Positions 15,536 through 23,495 of a stretch of 33,997 bases of DNA are shown in pieces. The first letter of the stretch is position 1; every line of letters begins with the position of its first letter. This stretch comes from a virus. The DNA is taken from positions 1 through 33,997 of IMG/VR virus record IMGVR_UViG_3300050821_004497; one strand, given 5' to 3'. Below the pieces are notes generated by a model. It saw only the letters and a list, made by a program, of their open reading frames with translations. It did not search any database and was not told the DNA's origin. The position numbers were made by a program, and so were the translations under genes.

Positions 15536-16081
15536 GAAATTTGACCCATAATACGGAAGACTCGACTGCGCGTCCTCGTCGCCGAGCGTGACATCGGCAT
15601 TGACGGTGCCGGCGGTCGCCGAAGTCGAGACCACATAGTTCAACTGCACAAACCGCGGCAGGCCCGCTCCGGTCTTGCGCATCGGCCAATCGAACGACGC
15701 GATGCGGGTGTTCGCCGTGAGAAGAGCAAGCGCAATCGTGTCGGTCTGGATGTACGTCACGAAGGTCAAGTCCGACCGCAGACCGGAAACGTGCGACGTC
15801 GCATTTTCCGGGGCGCCCTGGAACTGCACCTGCAACGACACGATGGTCAGGAACGCCGTGCCGGTATTGACGATGACCCTCGGCGTGCCGGGGCCTTTGC
15901 CGATGCCCAAGTCCTCGCCGAAATAGGTCTCGTTGACCGGGAAGATATAGCCGGCCGGGGTAGGCGTGTAGGTCGTGGTCAGAAGCTGGCCGGTCAGTTG
16001 ATCGTAGAAATTCGTCGATTGTGCCGAAGCGGTGATCGCCTGGGCGTTTGAGAATTGGAGGTTCGCGTCGAGCATACCCAT
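15521..16081 (-). CDS. Bbp16-like capsid cement protein
   Basis: A 186-residue protein starting MGMLDANLQFSNAQAITASA. The 'D..l.FSdAQAiTasA.STN' opening, followed by 'DLGIGKGPGTPRVIVNTGTA', beta strands (FLTIVSLQVQFQGAPENATS) and the end 'RFVQLNYVVSTSATAGTVNA DVTLGDEDAQ' pattern, matches the Bbp16-type cement protein of BPP-1-like podoviruses. Such proteins bind the outside of the capsid lattice and strengthen it. It follows the major capsid gene by 61 bases, and GGAGAG lies eight bases before the ATG. The Met at 16081 was preferred over an unsupported longer frame reaching 16228, which would overlap the capsid gene. Confidence 0.75.
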   Translation of the reverse strand: MGMLDANLQFSNAQAITASAQSTNFYDQLTGQLLTTTYTPTPAGYIFPVNETYFGEDLGIGKGPGTPRVIVNTGTAFLTIVSLQVQFQGAPENATSHVSGLRSDLTFVTYIQTDTIALALLTANTRIASFDWPMRKTGAGLPRFVQLNYVVSTSATAGTVNADVTLGDEDAQSSLPYYGSNFKVAS

Positions 16082-16142
16082 CGGGTGCTCTCCTTTCGAT
16101 TGAGGTTTTGAGGGGAGCGCCGCCGAAGCGGCACCCGTTGGG

Positions 16143-17174
16143 TTACGAAACCGTCGCTTCGGTATCGAGGATCTGGTCGACCACGCCGATTCCGACGTTG
16201 CGGAAGTTGACGATCGGACGGCCGGCATAGTCCTCGGGCCGGAGCAACACGTTTTTATCTCGTATTGCTTGTATGTCGGCGTACTCCCGAAGGGTGCGGT
16301 CCATGATGAACTTCAAACGCACCGCCGGAGCGATGCGGTCGGGAGCGTCGGTCTTGGTGATGCCCGAAACCATCCGCCCGGCAGTCGGCAGACGAACAAC
16401 CGCCTTCGAGAAGATGGCGAAGATGTCCGGGGGCGTGGCGCCCGCGAGACCCGCGGTCGTGGTGTCGAAGTTCGCCATGCGGACGACATAGCGCCAGTCC
16501 TCGATCGCCAGACCGCCGTTGCGCGAGAAATACGACGTGTAGGCCTCGTAACGGCGAGAGGAAGAGTCATAGGCCGGAACCACGTCGCCCTTGTTCTCGA
16601 AGATCAGTCCCGCTTTTGTACCCTTCGGGTAAATCTGGTAGCAGGTCTGATCGCCCAAACCCAACAGCCACGCCGACGTATTCGAGTTGCCGGTTCCGCC
16701 GGCATTGAACACGTTGACGCCGTTCGGCGTGTTGGCGATCGCCGAGAAGTACGTCGAGAAGCCCGAGAACTGCGCGGGAGTGGTCCAGGAATTGCCGTAC
16801 ATGAGATAGCCGGTCCACTGCTGGGACATGCCTTCCATGTGGGCGACGTCTTCCTTCTCGCGGTTGGCGTTGGTGTTTCCGCCGAGGTCCGCGAGTTTCT
16901 TGTCGATCTGGGAATAGGCGTCCAGCATCGCCATGCCGAAGGTCAGTTGCGCGGCGTTCGACTTGGTGTAGCCGACGCCCTGGTTGAAGCGACGGAGCGT
17001 GCCTTGCGGGAGCGACGTGCGCAGCGTGACGACGTGTCCGGTGGTGAGGTTGCCTTCCACCATGGGCATTTCGTCGTCAAGCTCGTTGCATTGCGACATG
17101 AGTTCGGCCATGTCCGCGATTTTCCCCGAGGGGTCCATGCGGCGGCCGATGTCGGCGAGGGTAAGGGAAGCCAT
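16143..17174 (-). CDS. Major capsid protein (BPP-1-like)
   Basis: A 343-residue protein, the length usual for this family. It begins MASLTLADIGRRMDPSGKIA and continues with MVEGNLTTGHVVTLRTSLPQ, YSQIDKKLADLGGNTNANRE, EDVAHMEGM, and WLLGLGDQTCYQIYPKGTKA. The same order (ATLTLADLAKR.DPdG, EGNlPTGH.TTvRTgLP, ysEVDk.laDLnGNtaafR, IYPKGSKAGL) is that of the BPP-1-type HK97-fold capsid protein. No N-terminal delta domain for cleavage is seen; a separate scaffold gene lies upstream. AGAAAGG precedes the ATG by about nine bases. The first eight codons are also found as a leader of a tiny gene at 12038. Confidence 0.85.
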   Translation of the reverse strand: MASLTLADIGRRMDPSGKIADMAELMSQCNELDDEMPMVEGNLTTGHVVTLRTSLPQGTLRRFNQGVGYTKSNAAQLTFGMAMLDAYSQIDKKLADLGGNTNANREKEDVAHMEGMSQQWTGYLMYGNSWTTPAQFSGFSTYFSAIANTPNGVNVFNAGGTGNSNTSAWLLGLGDQTCYQIYPKGTKAGLIFENKGDVVPAYDSSSRRYEAYTSYFSRNGGLAIEDWRYVVRMANFDTTTAGLAGATPPDIFAIFSKAVVRLPTAGRMVSGITKTDAPDRIAPAVRLKFIMDRTLREYADIQAIRDKNVLLRPEDYAGRPIVNFRNVGIGVVDQILDTEATVS

Positions 17175-17198
17175 GAGCGTGAAACCTTTCTGTTGGTG

Positions 17199-18128
17199 CT
17201 AGGCTGTCTTGGCGTCGACCTTGTCGTACCAACCGCGACTGCCTGCATCCTTGGCCTGCCGCTCGCTGAGCGGTTTGCCATCGTTGACGGGTTCGGGTTC
17301 CGCAAACACGCGATAGAGCGCATTGAGCATCTTGATCGTCAGGCGATGGTGCGAGACCCCGCCCTTGTCCATGACGCCAATGAGTTCCGCCGCCTCTTCC
17401 TTGGTAAAACCGGGGATGAGGCTTTCGAGCGCGTACTTGGCATTGCCCAGCGAAGTTTCGATGCGGTTGCCGCCGAGTTCGGGGTCGTTTTTGAGTTCGT
17501 TGACCCGCGTCTCGACGAGCTTGTTCCACACGTTGATCTGATTGTCCGACACGGCCTTGGCGACGCGCTGGATTTCCTCGAGGTGGAAGTTGACCGCATC
17601 CTGCCTGAATGTTGCCAGTGCAGCATGGGGATCAGTCTTCGCGGCGATCTCTGCTTTACCAACGATCTCGTCGAACTTTGCGACGCGAGCGTCGTCGAGC
17701 TTTACGCCTTCGGGGATTGCGAGCTTGTCGTAGGTCGGCGGCGCCTGCGGCTCCTTTGGAGCCTCGGGCTTGGTCTCAGGTTTGGTCTCTGGCTTGGCTT
17801 CCACCTTCTCCTTGCCGTCGGCTTCGGGCTTTTTCTCCGGCTCGGTTTTTGCTTCCGGCTTGGGAGGCTCCTTGGCTTCGGGCTTGGTCTCGGGCGGCTT
17901 ACTCTCGCTTTCCGCGGGAGATTTCTCAGGCTCGGGCGCCTTCGCCTCGGCCTTTGTCTCTGGTTTGGGTTCGGGTTTGGGCGGCTCGGCCTTCACCTCG
18001 GCCGGCGCGGTATCCTTGCCATTCGTAGGCGGCGCAAACTCATGCTTGCCGGAATCGGCGCCAGCCAATGGCGACGCTGGCAATCCAGCGGTCTCGGCTG
18101 CGGGTTCACTCTTCTGTTCGCCGGCCAT
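17199..18128 (-). CDS. Scaffolding protein with long E/K/P-rich linker
   Basis: A 309-residue protein directly upstream of the capsid gene, as for podovirus scaffolds (T7 gp9 position). Residues about 45-130 are an almost pure Lys/Glu/Pro/Ala repeat (KPETKPEAPKEP-type units), probably an extended linker. The C-terminal half is helical: FDEIVGKAEIAAKTDPHAAL, FHLEEIQRVAKAVSDNQINV, YALESLIPGFTKEEAAELIG and MDKGGVSHHRLTIKMLNALY. That last segment, a short 'H...iraL...g' helix pair, is typical of scaffold C termini that touch the capsid. It ends RGWYDKVDAKTA, a variant of the WYG tag. It overlaps the upstream Bbp19-like gene by 23 bases. Confidence 0.75.
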   Translation of the reverse strand: MAGEQKSEPAAETAGLPASPLAGADSGKHEFAPPTNGKDTAPAEVKAEPPKPEPKPETKAEAKAPEPEKSPAESESKPPETKPEAKEPPKPEAKTEPEKKPEADGKEKVEAKPETKPETKPEAPKEPQAPPTYDKLAIPEGVKLDDARVAKFDEIVGKAEIAAKTDPHAALATFRQDAVNFHLEEIQRVAKAVSDNQINVWNKLVETRVNELKNDPELGGNRIETSLGNAKYALESLIPGFTKEEAAELIGVMDKGGVSHHRLTIKMLNALYRVFAEPEPVNDGKPLSERQAKDAGSRGWYDKVDAKTA

Positions 18129-18510
18129 CGTTTGCTTCCTGTTGCTCGTTTTGCTTCTTGAGCCGCGCGTCGCGCAGCTCGCGTTCGCGTTCCTGTTCCT
18201 GCAGCATCTTCATGTACTGCTCGGGATGACGCCTCATACGATCGTGCCACCAGGCGCCCATGTTGCGCTCGCCGATCTTGGCGAAGGTCCGGTGTACGTC
18301 GGTATTTCCATTGATGTCGGAAGCGATGAACTCGCCCTCAACACCCGCCACGTCGAAGACAAAGCGGTAGAGAAAGTCGCGGCCCTTCTCGTGATTCATC
18401 CAGATGCGAACGGTCTCGTCGTCCTCGCGCTCGCGGATCTGCGCCTGCAGCCGTTGGGCTTCGATCGCCTGTGGGTCTCCGGCATCATAGACGCCTTGGT
18501 CTTCAGACAT
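18106..18510 (-). CDS. Bbp19-like phage protein
   Basis: A 134-residue protein. The middle contains 'WMNHEKGRDFLYRFVFDVAG' and 'RTFAKIGERNMGAWWHDRMRR HPEQYMKML', a layout of W-x(4)-GR-xF-LY-x-L-(11)-G-V and 'GERNxGxxLLxDI..a.PE.y..M' that matches the Bbp19-like domain of BPP-1-type phages. N and C termini are highly charged coils (AIEAQRLQAQIREREDDETV; EQERERELRDARLKKQNEQQ). Its function is not established; its constant place just before the scaffold and capsid suggests a head-assembly role. It starts two bases after the stop of the preceding small gene. Confidence 0.75.
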   Translation of the reverse strand: MSEDQGVYDAGDPQAIEAQRLQAQIREREDDETVRIWMNHEKGRDFLYRFVFDVAGVEGEFIASDINGNTDVHRTFAKIGERNMGAWWHDRMRRHPEQYMKMLQEQERERELRDARLKKQNEQQEANDGRRTEE

Positions 18511-18512
18511 CG

Positions 18513-18758
18513 TTAGGCGGTAGCATTGAGCGGTTTACCGTCTTTGCCCTTCTGCCACGCTCGATAGAGCATTGTGGCATCGAGGATGATGATCTCGTCG
18601 TATTCAGCCGCGTAGGAGAACGCGGTCTTTTTGGCTTGCTCAAACTGTTCAAGCGAAAAGCCCGTCAGATATTTTATCTGATCGCCACGCCTTGCCAACA
18701 GCCACAGGCTGACTGAACCGGGCTGCTGCACTCCGGGCATCGGCTCGTCAGTAACCAT
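18513..18758 (-). CDS. Small hypothetical phage protein with DGKP tail
   Basis: An 81-residue protein: MVTDEPMPGVQQPGSVSLWL, LARRGDQIKYLTGFSLEQFE, then AYDE-like acidic patch 'YAAEYDEIIILDATMLYRAW', ending QKGKDGKPLNATA. The ATG at 18758 overlaps the upstream stop as TGATG, which selects this start over a longer shadow frame to 18887. The DGKP tail echoes those of the scaffold and the VSxAQR-type protein. Function unknown. Confidence 0.6.
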   Translation of the reverse strand: MVTDEPMPGVQQPGSVSLWLLARRGDQIKYLTGFSLEQFEQAKKTAFSYAAEYDEIIILDATMLYRAWQKGKDGKPLNATA

Positions 18759-19186
18759 CACGATTTCGTCTCCGCAGCGTCCTTGATCGCCGAATCCACG
18801 CGCGGCTTGCCCGCCACGTACTCCGCCCACGCCACAAACCCGCGGATCATGGTCTTGTCGTTGCCGAAGCCGGTGAGTTCCAACCACTTCTTGAAACCCG
18901 GCAGTGACACTTCAAGCCCGTCGACCACACCGGCCGTGAGTTTGAGTTTCAGGTCGAGTTCGGCGCCGAAGTATTCCATCGCCTCCGCGGCGCCGCGGGG
19001 GGATGGTCCATTGCTCAAGGCATTGGCGATGTGGAAGCGCGCCGTCGCGCCCGCGTGTCGTGCGGCCTCGAGCAAGCCGCGGCGGAACTTGTCGTCGACC
19101 TCTTTGCGGATATGCGCGCGCCCGCCCTGGCTGAACGCCGCGAGCGTGTCCGGCAGGTCTTTGAATCGGGTGTGGAGCGGTTGCAT
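18758..19186 (-). CDS. Hypothetical phage protein, possible head-completion role
   Basis: A 142-residue protein: MQPLHTRFKDLPDTLAAFSQ, RRGLLEAARHAGATARFHIA, LDLKLKLTAGVVDGLEVSLP, GFKKWLELTGFGNDKTMIRG, ending in a Lys/Asp helix. Helix-rich, with no cysteines. The ATG is fixed by a TGATG overlap with the gene before it. It lies between the portal group and the capsid group, so a structural role is possible, but I do not recognise the family. Confidence 0.6.
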   Translation of the reverse strand: MQPLHTRFKDLPDTLAAFSQGGRAHIRKEVDDKFRRGLLEAARHAGATARFHIANALSNGPSPRGAAEAMEYFGAELDLKLKLTAGVVDGLEVSLPGFKKWLELTGFGNDKTMIRGFVAWAEYVAGKPRVDSAIKDAAETKS

Positions 19187-19422
19187 CAAATCCTCGGCGG
19201 ATAACCGTTCGGGCCGATGTTGGAGCGGATACCCCAAGCCGGCTGAAACCACTTGCCGTTCTTGAAACCTCCGGGCGAATAGATCACTTCCGTCTCGATT
19301 CCAAGATAACCCTGCTCATACCAGAACTCCCGGATACGATCGGCGGCGCGCTCGGCAAGGTGTCTGTCCCAAGAATCATCAAGCGGCTTGTGCTTGGGAT
19401 TTGCCAAAACCTTATCGAGCAC
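19186..19422 (-). CDS. Hypothetical phage protein (GTG start)
   Basis: A 78-residue protein when read from the GTG at 19422, which lies ten bases inside the end of the preceding gene. Sequence features: LDKVLANPKHKPLDDSWDRH, LAERAADRIREFWYEQGYLG, GIETEVIYSPGGFKNGKWFQ. Longer upstream reading overlaps the neighbour in a different frame and has shadow-like Arg/Cys composition. The aromatic-rich C terminus could be a small beta fold. Function unknown. Confidence 0.55.
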   Translation of the reverse strand: MLDKVLANPKHKPLDDSWDRHLAERAADRIREFWYEQGYLGIETEVIYSPGGFKNGKWFQPAWGIRSNIGPNGYPPRI

Positions 19423-19993
19423 GGGCAAACCCCGGCGGCAGGATGATCGAAGGCGACGGCATCGCCATGATGCGCCTTGCACGGGAGGCATCCGGCTGCA
19501 GGCGATTCTCCGGCAGCAACAGCCTTTTGAACTTGTGCTCGTGGCGTTCCAGCTGCTGCGCCATGAAGGACCACGACCAATCTCCCCGGAAGCACGTCGC
19601 AAGCTGGCGCATGCCGCCGGTCGCCTGCTTCATGCCGTCGAGGAATCTCCGTCGCGCCTTGACCCACGAATAGGCCTCGCCGCGCACGTTTCCCATCTGC
19701 TCTTGTTTCATCGCAAGGTCGTGGCCGGCGAGGGTAACAGCGTCGCGGCGCATCTTCGCCAAGATGGCTGCAATGTCGATCCAGATCGAAGCCTTGACGG
19801 TCTCGCCCTTGGCAAGATGCTGGCAGGCGTCCTCGGCCATCTTCAAACCCTCGATGACGCGCTCGATCGATTCCTTTTCGATCATCCGCACCGCGCCAGC
19901 AGGAGGTAGCGGATCGCCGTCGCTTCCCCGGACAACAAGGTTGTTCGGGTTTGCCGGATCGTCCGGTTCGTAGGTCTTGACGTCTTCGGTCAT
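19412..19993 (-). CDS. Hypothetical phage protein, helical
   Basis: A 193-residue protein with MTEDVKTYEPDDPANPNNLV at the start, then an amphipathic helical stretch (MIEKESIERVIEGLKMAEDA, IDIAAILAKMRRDAVTLAGH, FLDGMKQATGGMRQLATCFR) and a basic C terminus (KFKRLLLPENRLQPDASRAR). The ATG at 19993 overlaps the upstream stop (ATGA). The family is not recognised. The basic tail might touch DNA, but this is a guess from composition. Confidence 0.6.
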   Translation of the reverse strand: MTEDVKTYEPDDPANPNNLVVRGSDGDPLPPAGAVRMIEKESIERVIEGLKMAEDACQHLAKGETVKASIWIDIAAILAKMRRDAVTLAGHDLAMKQEQMGNVRGEAYSWVKARRRFLDGMKQATGGMRQLATCFRGDWSWSFMAQQLERHEHKFKRLLLPENRLQPDASRARRIMAMPSPSIILPPGFARAR

Positions 19994-20181
19994 TGCATCG
20001 TTCCGCTCGGCGAACCAAACATGTCGAGAAATTCCGCGTGGCTGAGCATCACCCATGCCCGGACTTTAGAGCCAACGAGTTGCGGCATGACAGCAACAAA
20101 ACTATTCGCGGCGAATGTTTCCTTCATACCGGCCAGCATGCCGAGCGTGCGGTCGATGAGAAGTTGCGTCATCGGACTCAT
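19990..20181 (-). CDS. Small hypothetical phage protein
   Basis: A 63-residue protein, MSPMTQLLIDRTLGMLAGMK, ETFAANSFVAVMPQLVGSKV, RAWVMLSHAEFLDMFGSPSG. ATGA overlaps at both ends tie it to its neighbours. It is mostly hydrophobic and helical but lacks a clear membrane segment. Function unknown. Confidence 0.6.
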   Translation of the reverse strand: MSPMTQLLIDRTLGMLAGMKETFAANSFVAVMPQLVGSKVRAWVMLSHAEFLDMFGSPSGTMQ

Positions 20182-20309
20182 TGTTTGCGGAGCCTCAAGT
20201 CTTCGAGCGCCTTGTCGAGATAAACCACATTGCCGTCCTTGTCCTTCGACACATAGGCCGGGAACATCTTGCCGTTACAGTCTGGTGCCATGACGACTTT
20301 GCGACTCAC
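20178..20309 (-). CDS. Tiny hypothetical protein (GTG start) after the portal gene
   Basis: A 43-residue protein: GTG start, then SRKVVMAPDCNGKMFPAYVS, KDKDGNVVYLDKALEDLRLR, KQ. The GTG overlaps the portal stop (GTGA) and the stop overlaps the next ATG (ATGA), so it is well anchored despite its size. The Asp/Lys/Gly turn 'KDKDGNVVYLD' looks like a short beta hairpin. A very long frame through the same stop (to 21569) runs inside the portal gene and is a shadow. Confidence 0.55.
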   Translation of the reverse strand: MSRKVVMAPDCNGKMFPAYVSKDKDGNVVYLDKALEDLRLRKQ

Positions 20310-22126
20310 TTGCCAACCCCCGGTGGCTGCGCACCACCTGTGTTTCCTAGCAGAAGCTGCAGCGCATTCAAGCCGCCGCCGGTATCGGTCTGCGACAAGT
20401 TCTGCGCGGCGGATGCCATTGCGGGCGTGACCTTCTCGGCCATGTGCGCCTGGTTCGCTGCTTGCGCCGCCTGCTGCCTCTGTCCGCGGATGGTCTTCAT
20501 CGTGTTTGGATCGTTCCAGTCCTCGGGCGGATACTCGACCGCTTCGCCGTAATCGCGGATGAACTTGTCCGAATTGATATTGTCGAGCACTCCCGGCATC
20601 GCCGCTTCCATTCGGCCCGCCATGACCATCGTTCGTTCCATGCCGGCGGTCTTTGCGGCCTGTTGGATTAGTGCGAGCTTGGAAACAAACTTGACCTGGA
20701 TCGGTACGTTGCGCATCGACATCGGACGTGGAGGAACGAGACCGCGGCGATTCATGATCGACACGACGCGCTGCAGTCCGATCTGGTCCTCGCGCAGATT
20801 GCGTTCGATGACGGGGCCGAGCCTCAGAAGTTTCTCGCCGCGGCGCTCGGTCAGTTCCAACTCGTTCCGCGGCTGCACGCCTTCCATCTGCGAGATCATC
20901 AGGAACGTATCGTTGTGAAACCACTTCTCCACGCGGGTCTGAAGTCGTTCGATGATCTTGTCCCCGAACTCGATGAACCTCGGGTCGGGCTCGTACATTG
21001 CCTTCATGCCGCCGGAGGTGGTTAGATTCGGAACGTAAGTGACCTTGTTTGGCAAGGTCGACGCTGGTTCGTTCTTGAGTGAAGCATCTGCGAGCATCGA
21101 AGGCCGAATGCCCTTGTCGATTGCCTCTGCTACCCGTTCCGTCAGTCGATTGAGCTGCCGCACATCGGGCAGCGCATCCTGACCGAGCCCCCGACCATAA
21201 GGATCGTTCGCCCGCTGCGTCCATGGGGCGTACATGAACGGCTTTTCGCGGTAGCCTTTGACGGCAAGAGGCTGCGGAGACGACATGCCGCGGAGCCAAT
21301 AAACCTCGCGATATGCGAAGCCGCCTGGAATAACACCCAGTTTGGGTTTCTGACCGTATTGCTCGGCCGGGAAGTTTGGTTCGATGCAGTGCGCAACGAT
21401 GAACTCCGTGTTCAACTGTTTCGAGTTCCACAGTTCGCCAACGTCGGTGCCCGCTACTGCCTTGGGGCTGAAGCGCTGGACGATTGCGCGGACGGTCAAG
21501 ACAAATTCGCGATAGAACGTCTCGATCGAATTGTTGTTTGCACAGGCTCCGAAATACTCGCCGAAGCACGGCACCTGGCAGTCGATGACCCTATCCCGGT
21601 CTTCGTAAATGAGCATCGGCGCCGTGCCGAACGTGATCTGATCCTCGTAGAACTGGTATTTCCGGTCGTAATAGTTCGAGCCTGCGAGCACCTCGTAGAT
21701 GCGTCTCTGGAACTCGTTGAGCCAGAGCTTGCCGCCTTCGTCGATCTCGAAGCCCTCGGGCGCGTCGAGCTTGAACCATATCTTTGTTGGCGACGAAAGG
21801 CCGTCCATCATCCCGGATGCACAAACGCCGATTGCCTGCGTCGCCGTCGAATCAACCACGTTCTGGTTGATCGGTAGGCCTCGCGTCATGTTGTTCGGGG
21901 TGATGACCCAGAAGTATCTCCTGGGAAGCATCTCGTTGGCGATTTCGCCCGCGTGCATCCACCACGGAGTTCGCCATTGCCGAAGGCCCCACAGCTGCAC
22001 CTCGAGATAGCTGCGGAAGTCCTCCCAATCCTGATTAGAGGTCCACGTCTTCCACGGAATGATGGCCGGCGTCTTCGCCAGCATGGATGCGTTGGCATCC
22101 TCGAAGAAGGCTAGAGCCTCGACCAT
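20306..22126 (-). CDS. Portal (head-tail connector) protein
   Basis: A 606-residue protein of the podovirus head-tail connector family. It contains WEDFRSYLEVQLWGLRQWRT, LPRRYFWVITPNNMTRGLPI, VVDSTATQAIGVCASGMMDG LSSPTKIWFKL, and the hallmark NDPYGRGLGQDALPDVRQLN at about residues 307-326 (PYGRG at 309-313), followed by long helices at the C terminus ending in a Gln/Ala-rich stretch. Twelve copies form the channel at one vertex through which DNA is packaged and to which the tail adaptor binds. It begins one base after the stop of the small Pro-rich gene. Confidence 0.85.
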   Translation of the reverse strand: MVEALAFFEDANASMLAKTPAIIPWKTWTSNQDWEDFRSYLEVQLWGLRQWRTPWWMHAGEIANEMLPRRYFWVITPNNMTRGLPINQNVVDSTATQAIGVCASGMMDGLSSPTKIWFKLDAPEGFEIDEGGKLWLNEFQRRIYEVLAGSNYYDRKYQFYEDQITFGTAPMLIYEDRDRVIDCQVPCFGEYFGACANNNSIETFYREFVLTVRAIVQRFSPKAVAGTDVGELWNSKQLNTEFIVAHCIEPNFPAEQYGQKPKLGVIPGGFAYREVYWLRGMSSPQPLAVKGYREKPFMYAPWTQRANDPYGRGLGQDALPDVRQLNRLTERVAEAIDKGIRPSMLADASLKNEPASTLPNKVTYVPNLTTSGGMKAMYEPDPRFIEFGDKIIERLQTRVEKWFHNDTFLMISQMEGVQPRNELELTERRGEKLLRLGPVIERNLREDQIGLQRVVSIMNRRGLVPPRPMSMRNVPIQVKFVSKLALIQQAAKTAGMERTMVMAGRMEAAMPGVLDNINSDKFIRDYGEAVEYPPEDWNDPNTMKTIRGQRQQAAQAANQAHMAEKVTPAMASAAQNLSQTDTGGGLNALQLLLGNTGGAQPPGVGK

Positions 22127-22348
22127 CTAGCCCGTTGTCAGTCCCGGCGTCGCCGTCATCGGCTTCACCAGATCGCCTTGGGCCGAAGTCTTCACGGTCC
22201 CCCCTGCAGCACCACGCGCTTTCGCCAACTCACTCGCGCCGGCTTGCGCGACCTCGGGCTTGGCAAGCGTCGGCGGGATCGCCGCCGGGGGGATCGGCGG
22301 CGGCGGGGGTGGCGATGCGGCTTGTGATCCACCGAAGATTCCGCCCAT
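22127..22348 (-). CDS. Small Gly/Pro-rich phage protein
   Basis: A 73-residue protein starting MGGIFGGSQAASPPPPPPIP, then a helical 'AQAGASELAKARGAAGGTVK' and a Thr/Ala-rich end. Tiny proteins beginning MGGxFGG followed by a Pro run and an Ala-rich helix are common immediately before podovirus portal genes. No function is known; the start may be an assembly or ejection signal, but that is not established. Starts eight bases after the stop of the gene before it. Confidence 0.6.
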   Translation of the reverse strand: MGGIFGGSQAASPPPPPPIPPAAIPPTLAKPEVAQAGASELAKARGAAGGTVKTSAQGDLVKPMTATPGLTTG

Positions 22349-22356
22349 GCTTCACC

Positions 22357-22680
22357 TCACGCGAAAGGATGATAGTCGGATTCAATCTCACGCGGATGCT
22401 CGGGCAGACCGTAGCGATACTGCTCGTAATCGATCTTCCGAGCCAGCAACTGCGCCCTACCGCGCATCTGTATTTCGAGCAGGGTCAACTGATGCACATC
22501 CATCGCGGTAATGATCTTTCGAGCGAGGTCCTTGCCGATGCAATCGCGCAGCGCGATGTAGTCGATCAGGCGGTCACGCAGCGCCGGTTCTTCGGAGAGG
22601 ATAGGACGCTGCGGCGAGTTCACATAGGTCCGCGAGTTGGGCAGTCGGAATGCTGGCTGCTCTTTCAGTTCAGCGCTCAT
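22357..22680 (-). CDS. Hypothetical phage protein downstream of TerL
   Basis: A 107-residue helical protein: MSAELKEQPAFRLPNSRTYV, then ILSEEPALRDRLIDYIALRD, CIGKDLARKIITAMDVHQLT, LLEIQMRGRAQLLARKIDYE. The ATG at 22680 overlaps the TerL stop (ATGA), selecting it over a longer frame to 22746. No family recognised. It sits where packaging-associated small genes are usual. Confidence 0.6.
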   Translation of the reverse strand: MSAELKEQPAFRLPNSRTYVNSPQRPILSEEPALRDRLIDYIALRDCIGKDLARKIITAMDVHQLTLLEIQMRGRAQLLARKIDYEQYRYGLPEHPREIESDYHPFA

Positions 22681-23495
22681 CGCTGCCCATACGCAAACGG
22701 CCGATACTCGCTCTCGAAAGTGCCTTGCTGCTTTCCCGTCGTCCAAAGATGCGCCGGCCTAATCGTCGCGACCGCCAATCCCGACATGACGAGATAGCGC
22801 GTGTCGTCCATCAAGTGGTCCTGCTGGCCGTCCTTGATCTTGCCGTTCTCGTCGCGCTGGTAGAACCGATATTCCTTGATCCAGTTCAACAGCGTGCGAA
22901 AGACTTTCAGGCGCCCGGTCGAGAGCCGTTGCCACACCGCGACAATACCCGATTCCGGTCCGGTCAGCGTGTTGTCGGCGATGGTGAGATTCAGCCCGAG
23001 CTCGTTGACGTAAATGTTGAACAACTGCGAACCGTCCTTCTGCCCACGACCTCGAGCGGCAGGATCGATCACGCCCGGAATCCAAGCGCCTCTTGCTTTG
23101 ATCGCTTGCGCGTGGATCGCGGGTTCGGCCTGTCCGCGGTAGTGTTCGCCGTAGAGATACACCACGTCGTTGTCGCGGTCCCAGGCGCCCCACAATGCTG
23201 CAGTCCGTTTCCAGCCGACGTCGAGCGCGTAGCATTGCGGCATCCAGTCGGGGATGACAAACGGGTCACAGACAAATTCCGATTCGGGGACCGGATAGAC
23301 CGCGCCCGAGCCGAGCGAAGGTTTTCCAAGGGAGCGGGCTTCAAACTCGTGCGGCGGGATGCGCCCCTTCTCTTCGGCGATCATCTCCGGGGTAAGATGG
23401 GGACAATCATGCCAGCCCGCCATCACTACAAAGCGGGATCGCTTTTGGATCACTTCTTCTGGCGAACCAGAGGACAGGGATGGCGCGTCGCTCAA
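22677..23495 (-). CDS. terL: Terminase large subunit, C-terminal (nuclease) part
   Basis: A 272-residue frame that holds the second half of TerL. It contains FVVMAGWHDCPHLTPEMIAE, SLGKPSLGSGAVYPVPESEF, then the RNase H-fold nuclease with acidic residues in YALDVGWKR (D92), GVIDPAARGRGQ (D144) and QDHLMDDTRYLVM (D230/D231). It lacks an ATPase domain, which is encoded separately at 27665-28483. The apparent start is TTG, with AGGA seven bases upstream, so it may be translated as its own subunit. Alternatively the codon after TTG (AGC) is the first exon-2 codon of a spliced gene. The HNH stop (TGA) overlaps the TTG. Joined to the N part it gives about 544 residues, normal for TerL. Confidence 0.85.
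   Translation of the reverse strand: MSDAPSLSSGSPEEVIQKRSRFVVMAGWHDCPHLTPEMIAEEKGRIPPHEFEARSLGKPSLGSGAVYPVPESEFVCDPFVIPDWMPQCYALDVGWKRTAALWGAWDRDNDVVYLYGEHYRGQAEPAIHAQAIKARGAWIPGVIDPAARGRGQKDGSQLFNIYVNELGLNLTIADNTLTGPESGIVAVWQRLSTGRLKVFRTLLNWIKEYRFYQRDENGKIKDGQQDHLMDDTRYLVMSGLAVATIRPAHLWTTGKQQGTFESEYRPFAYGQR

Noticed and set aside
8613-18128. A diversity-generating retroelement, as in phage BPP-1
   Set aside because: Although capsid and cement genes look BPP-1-like, no reverse transcriptase and no template/variable repeat pair were seen in the window.
16269-18161. A 630-codon plus-strand frame over the capsid and scaffold genes
   Set aside because: It is Arg/Val/Leu/Gly-rich without family features and lies opposite confidently identified genes; a shadow of high-GC coding.
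20178-21569. A 463-codon minus-strand frame inside the portal gene
   Set aside because: Only its last 43 codons (from the GTG at 20309) lie outside the portal and look real; the rest is an out-of-frame shadow rich in Arg and Cys.
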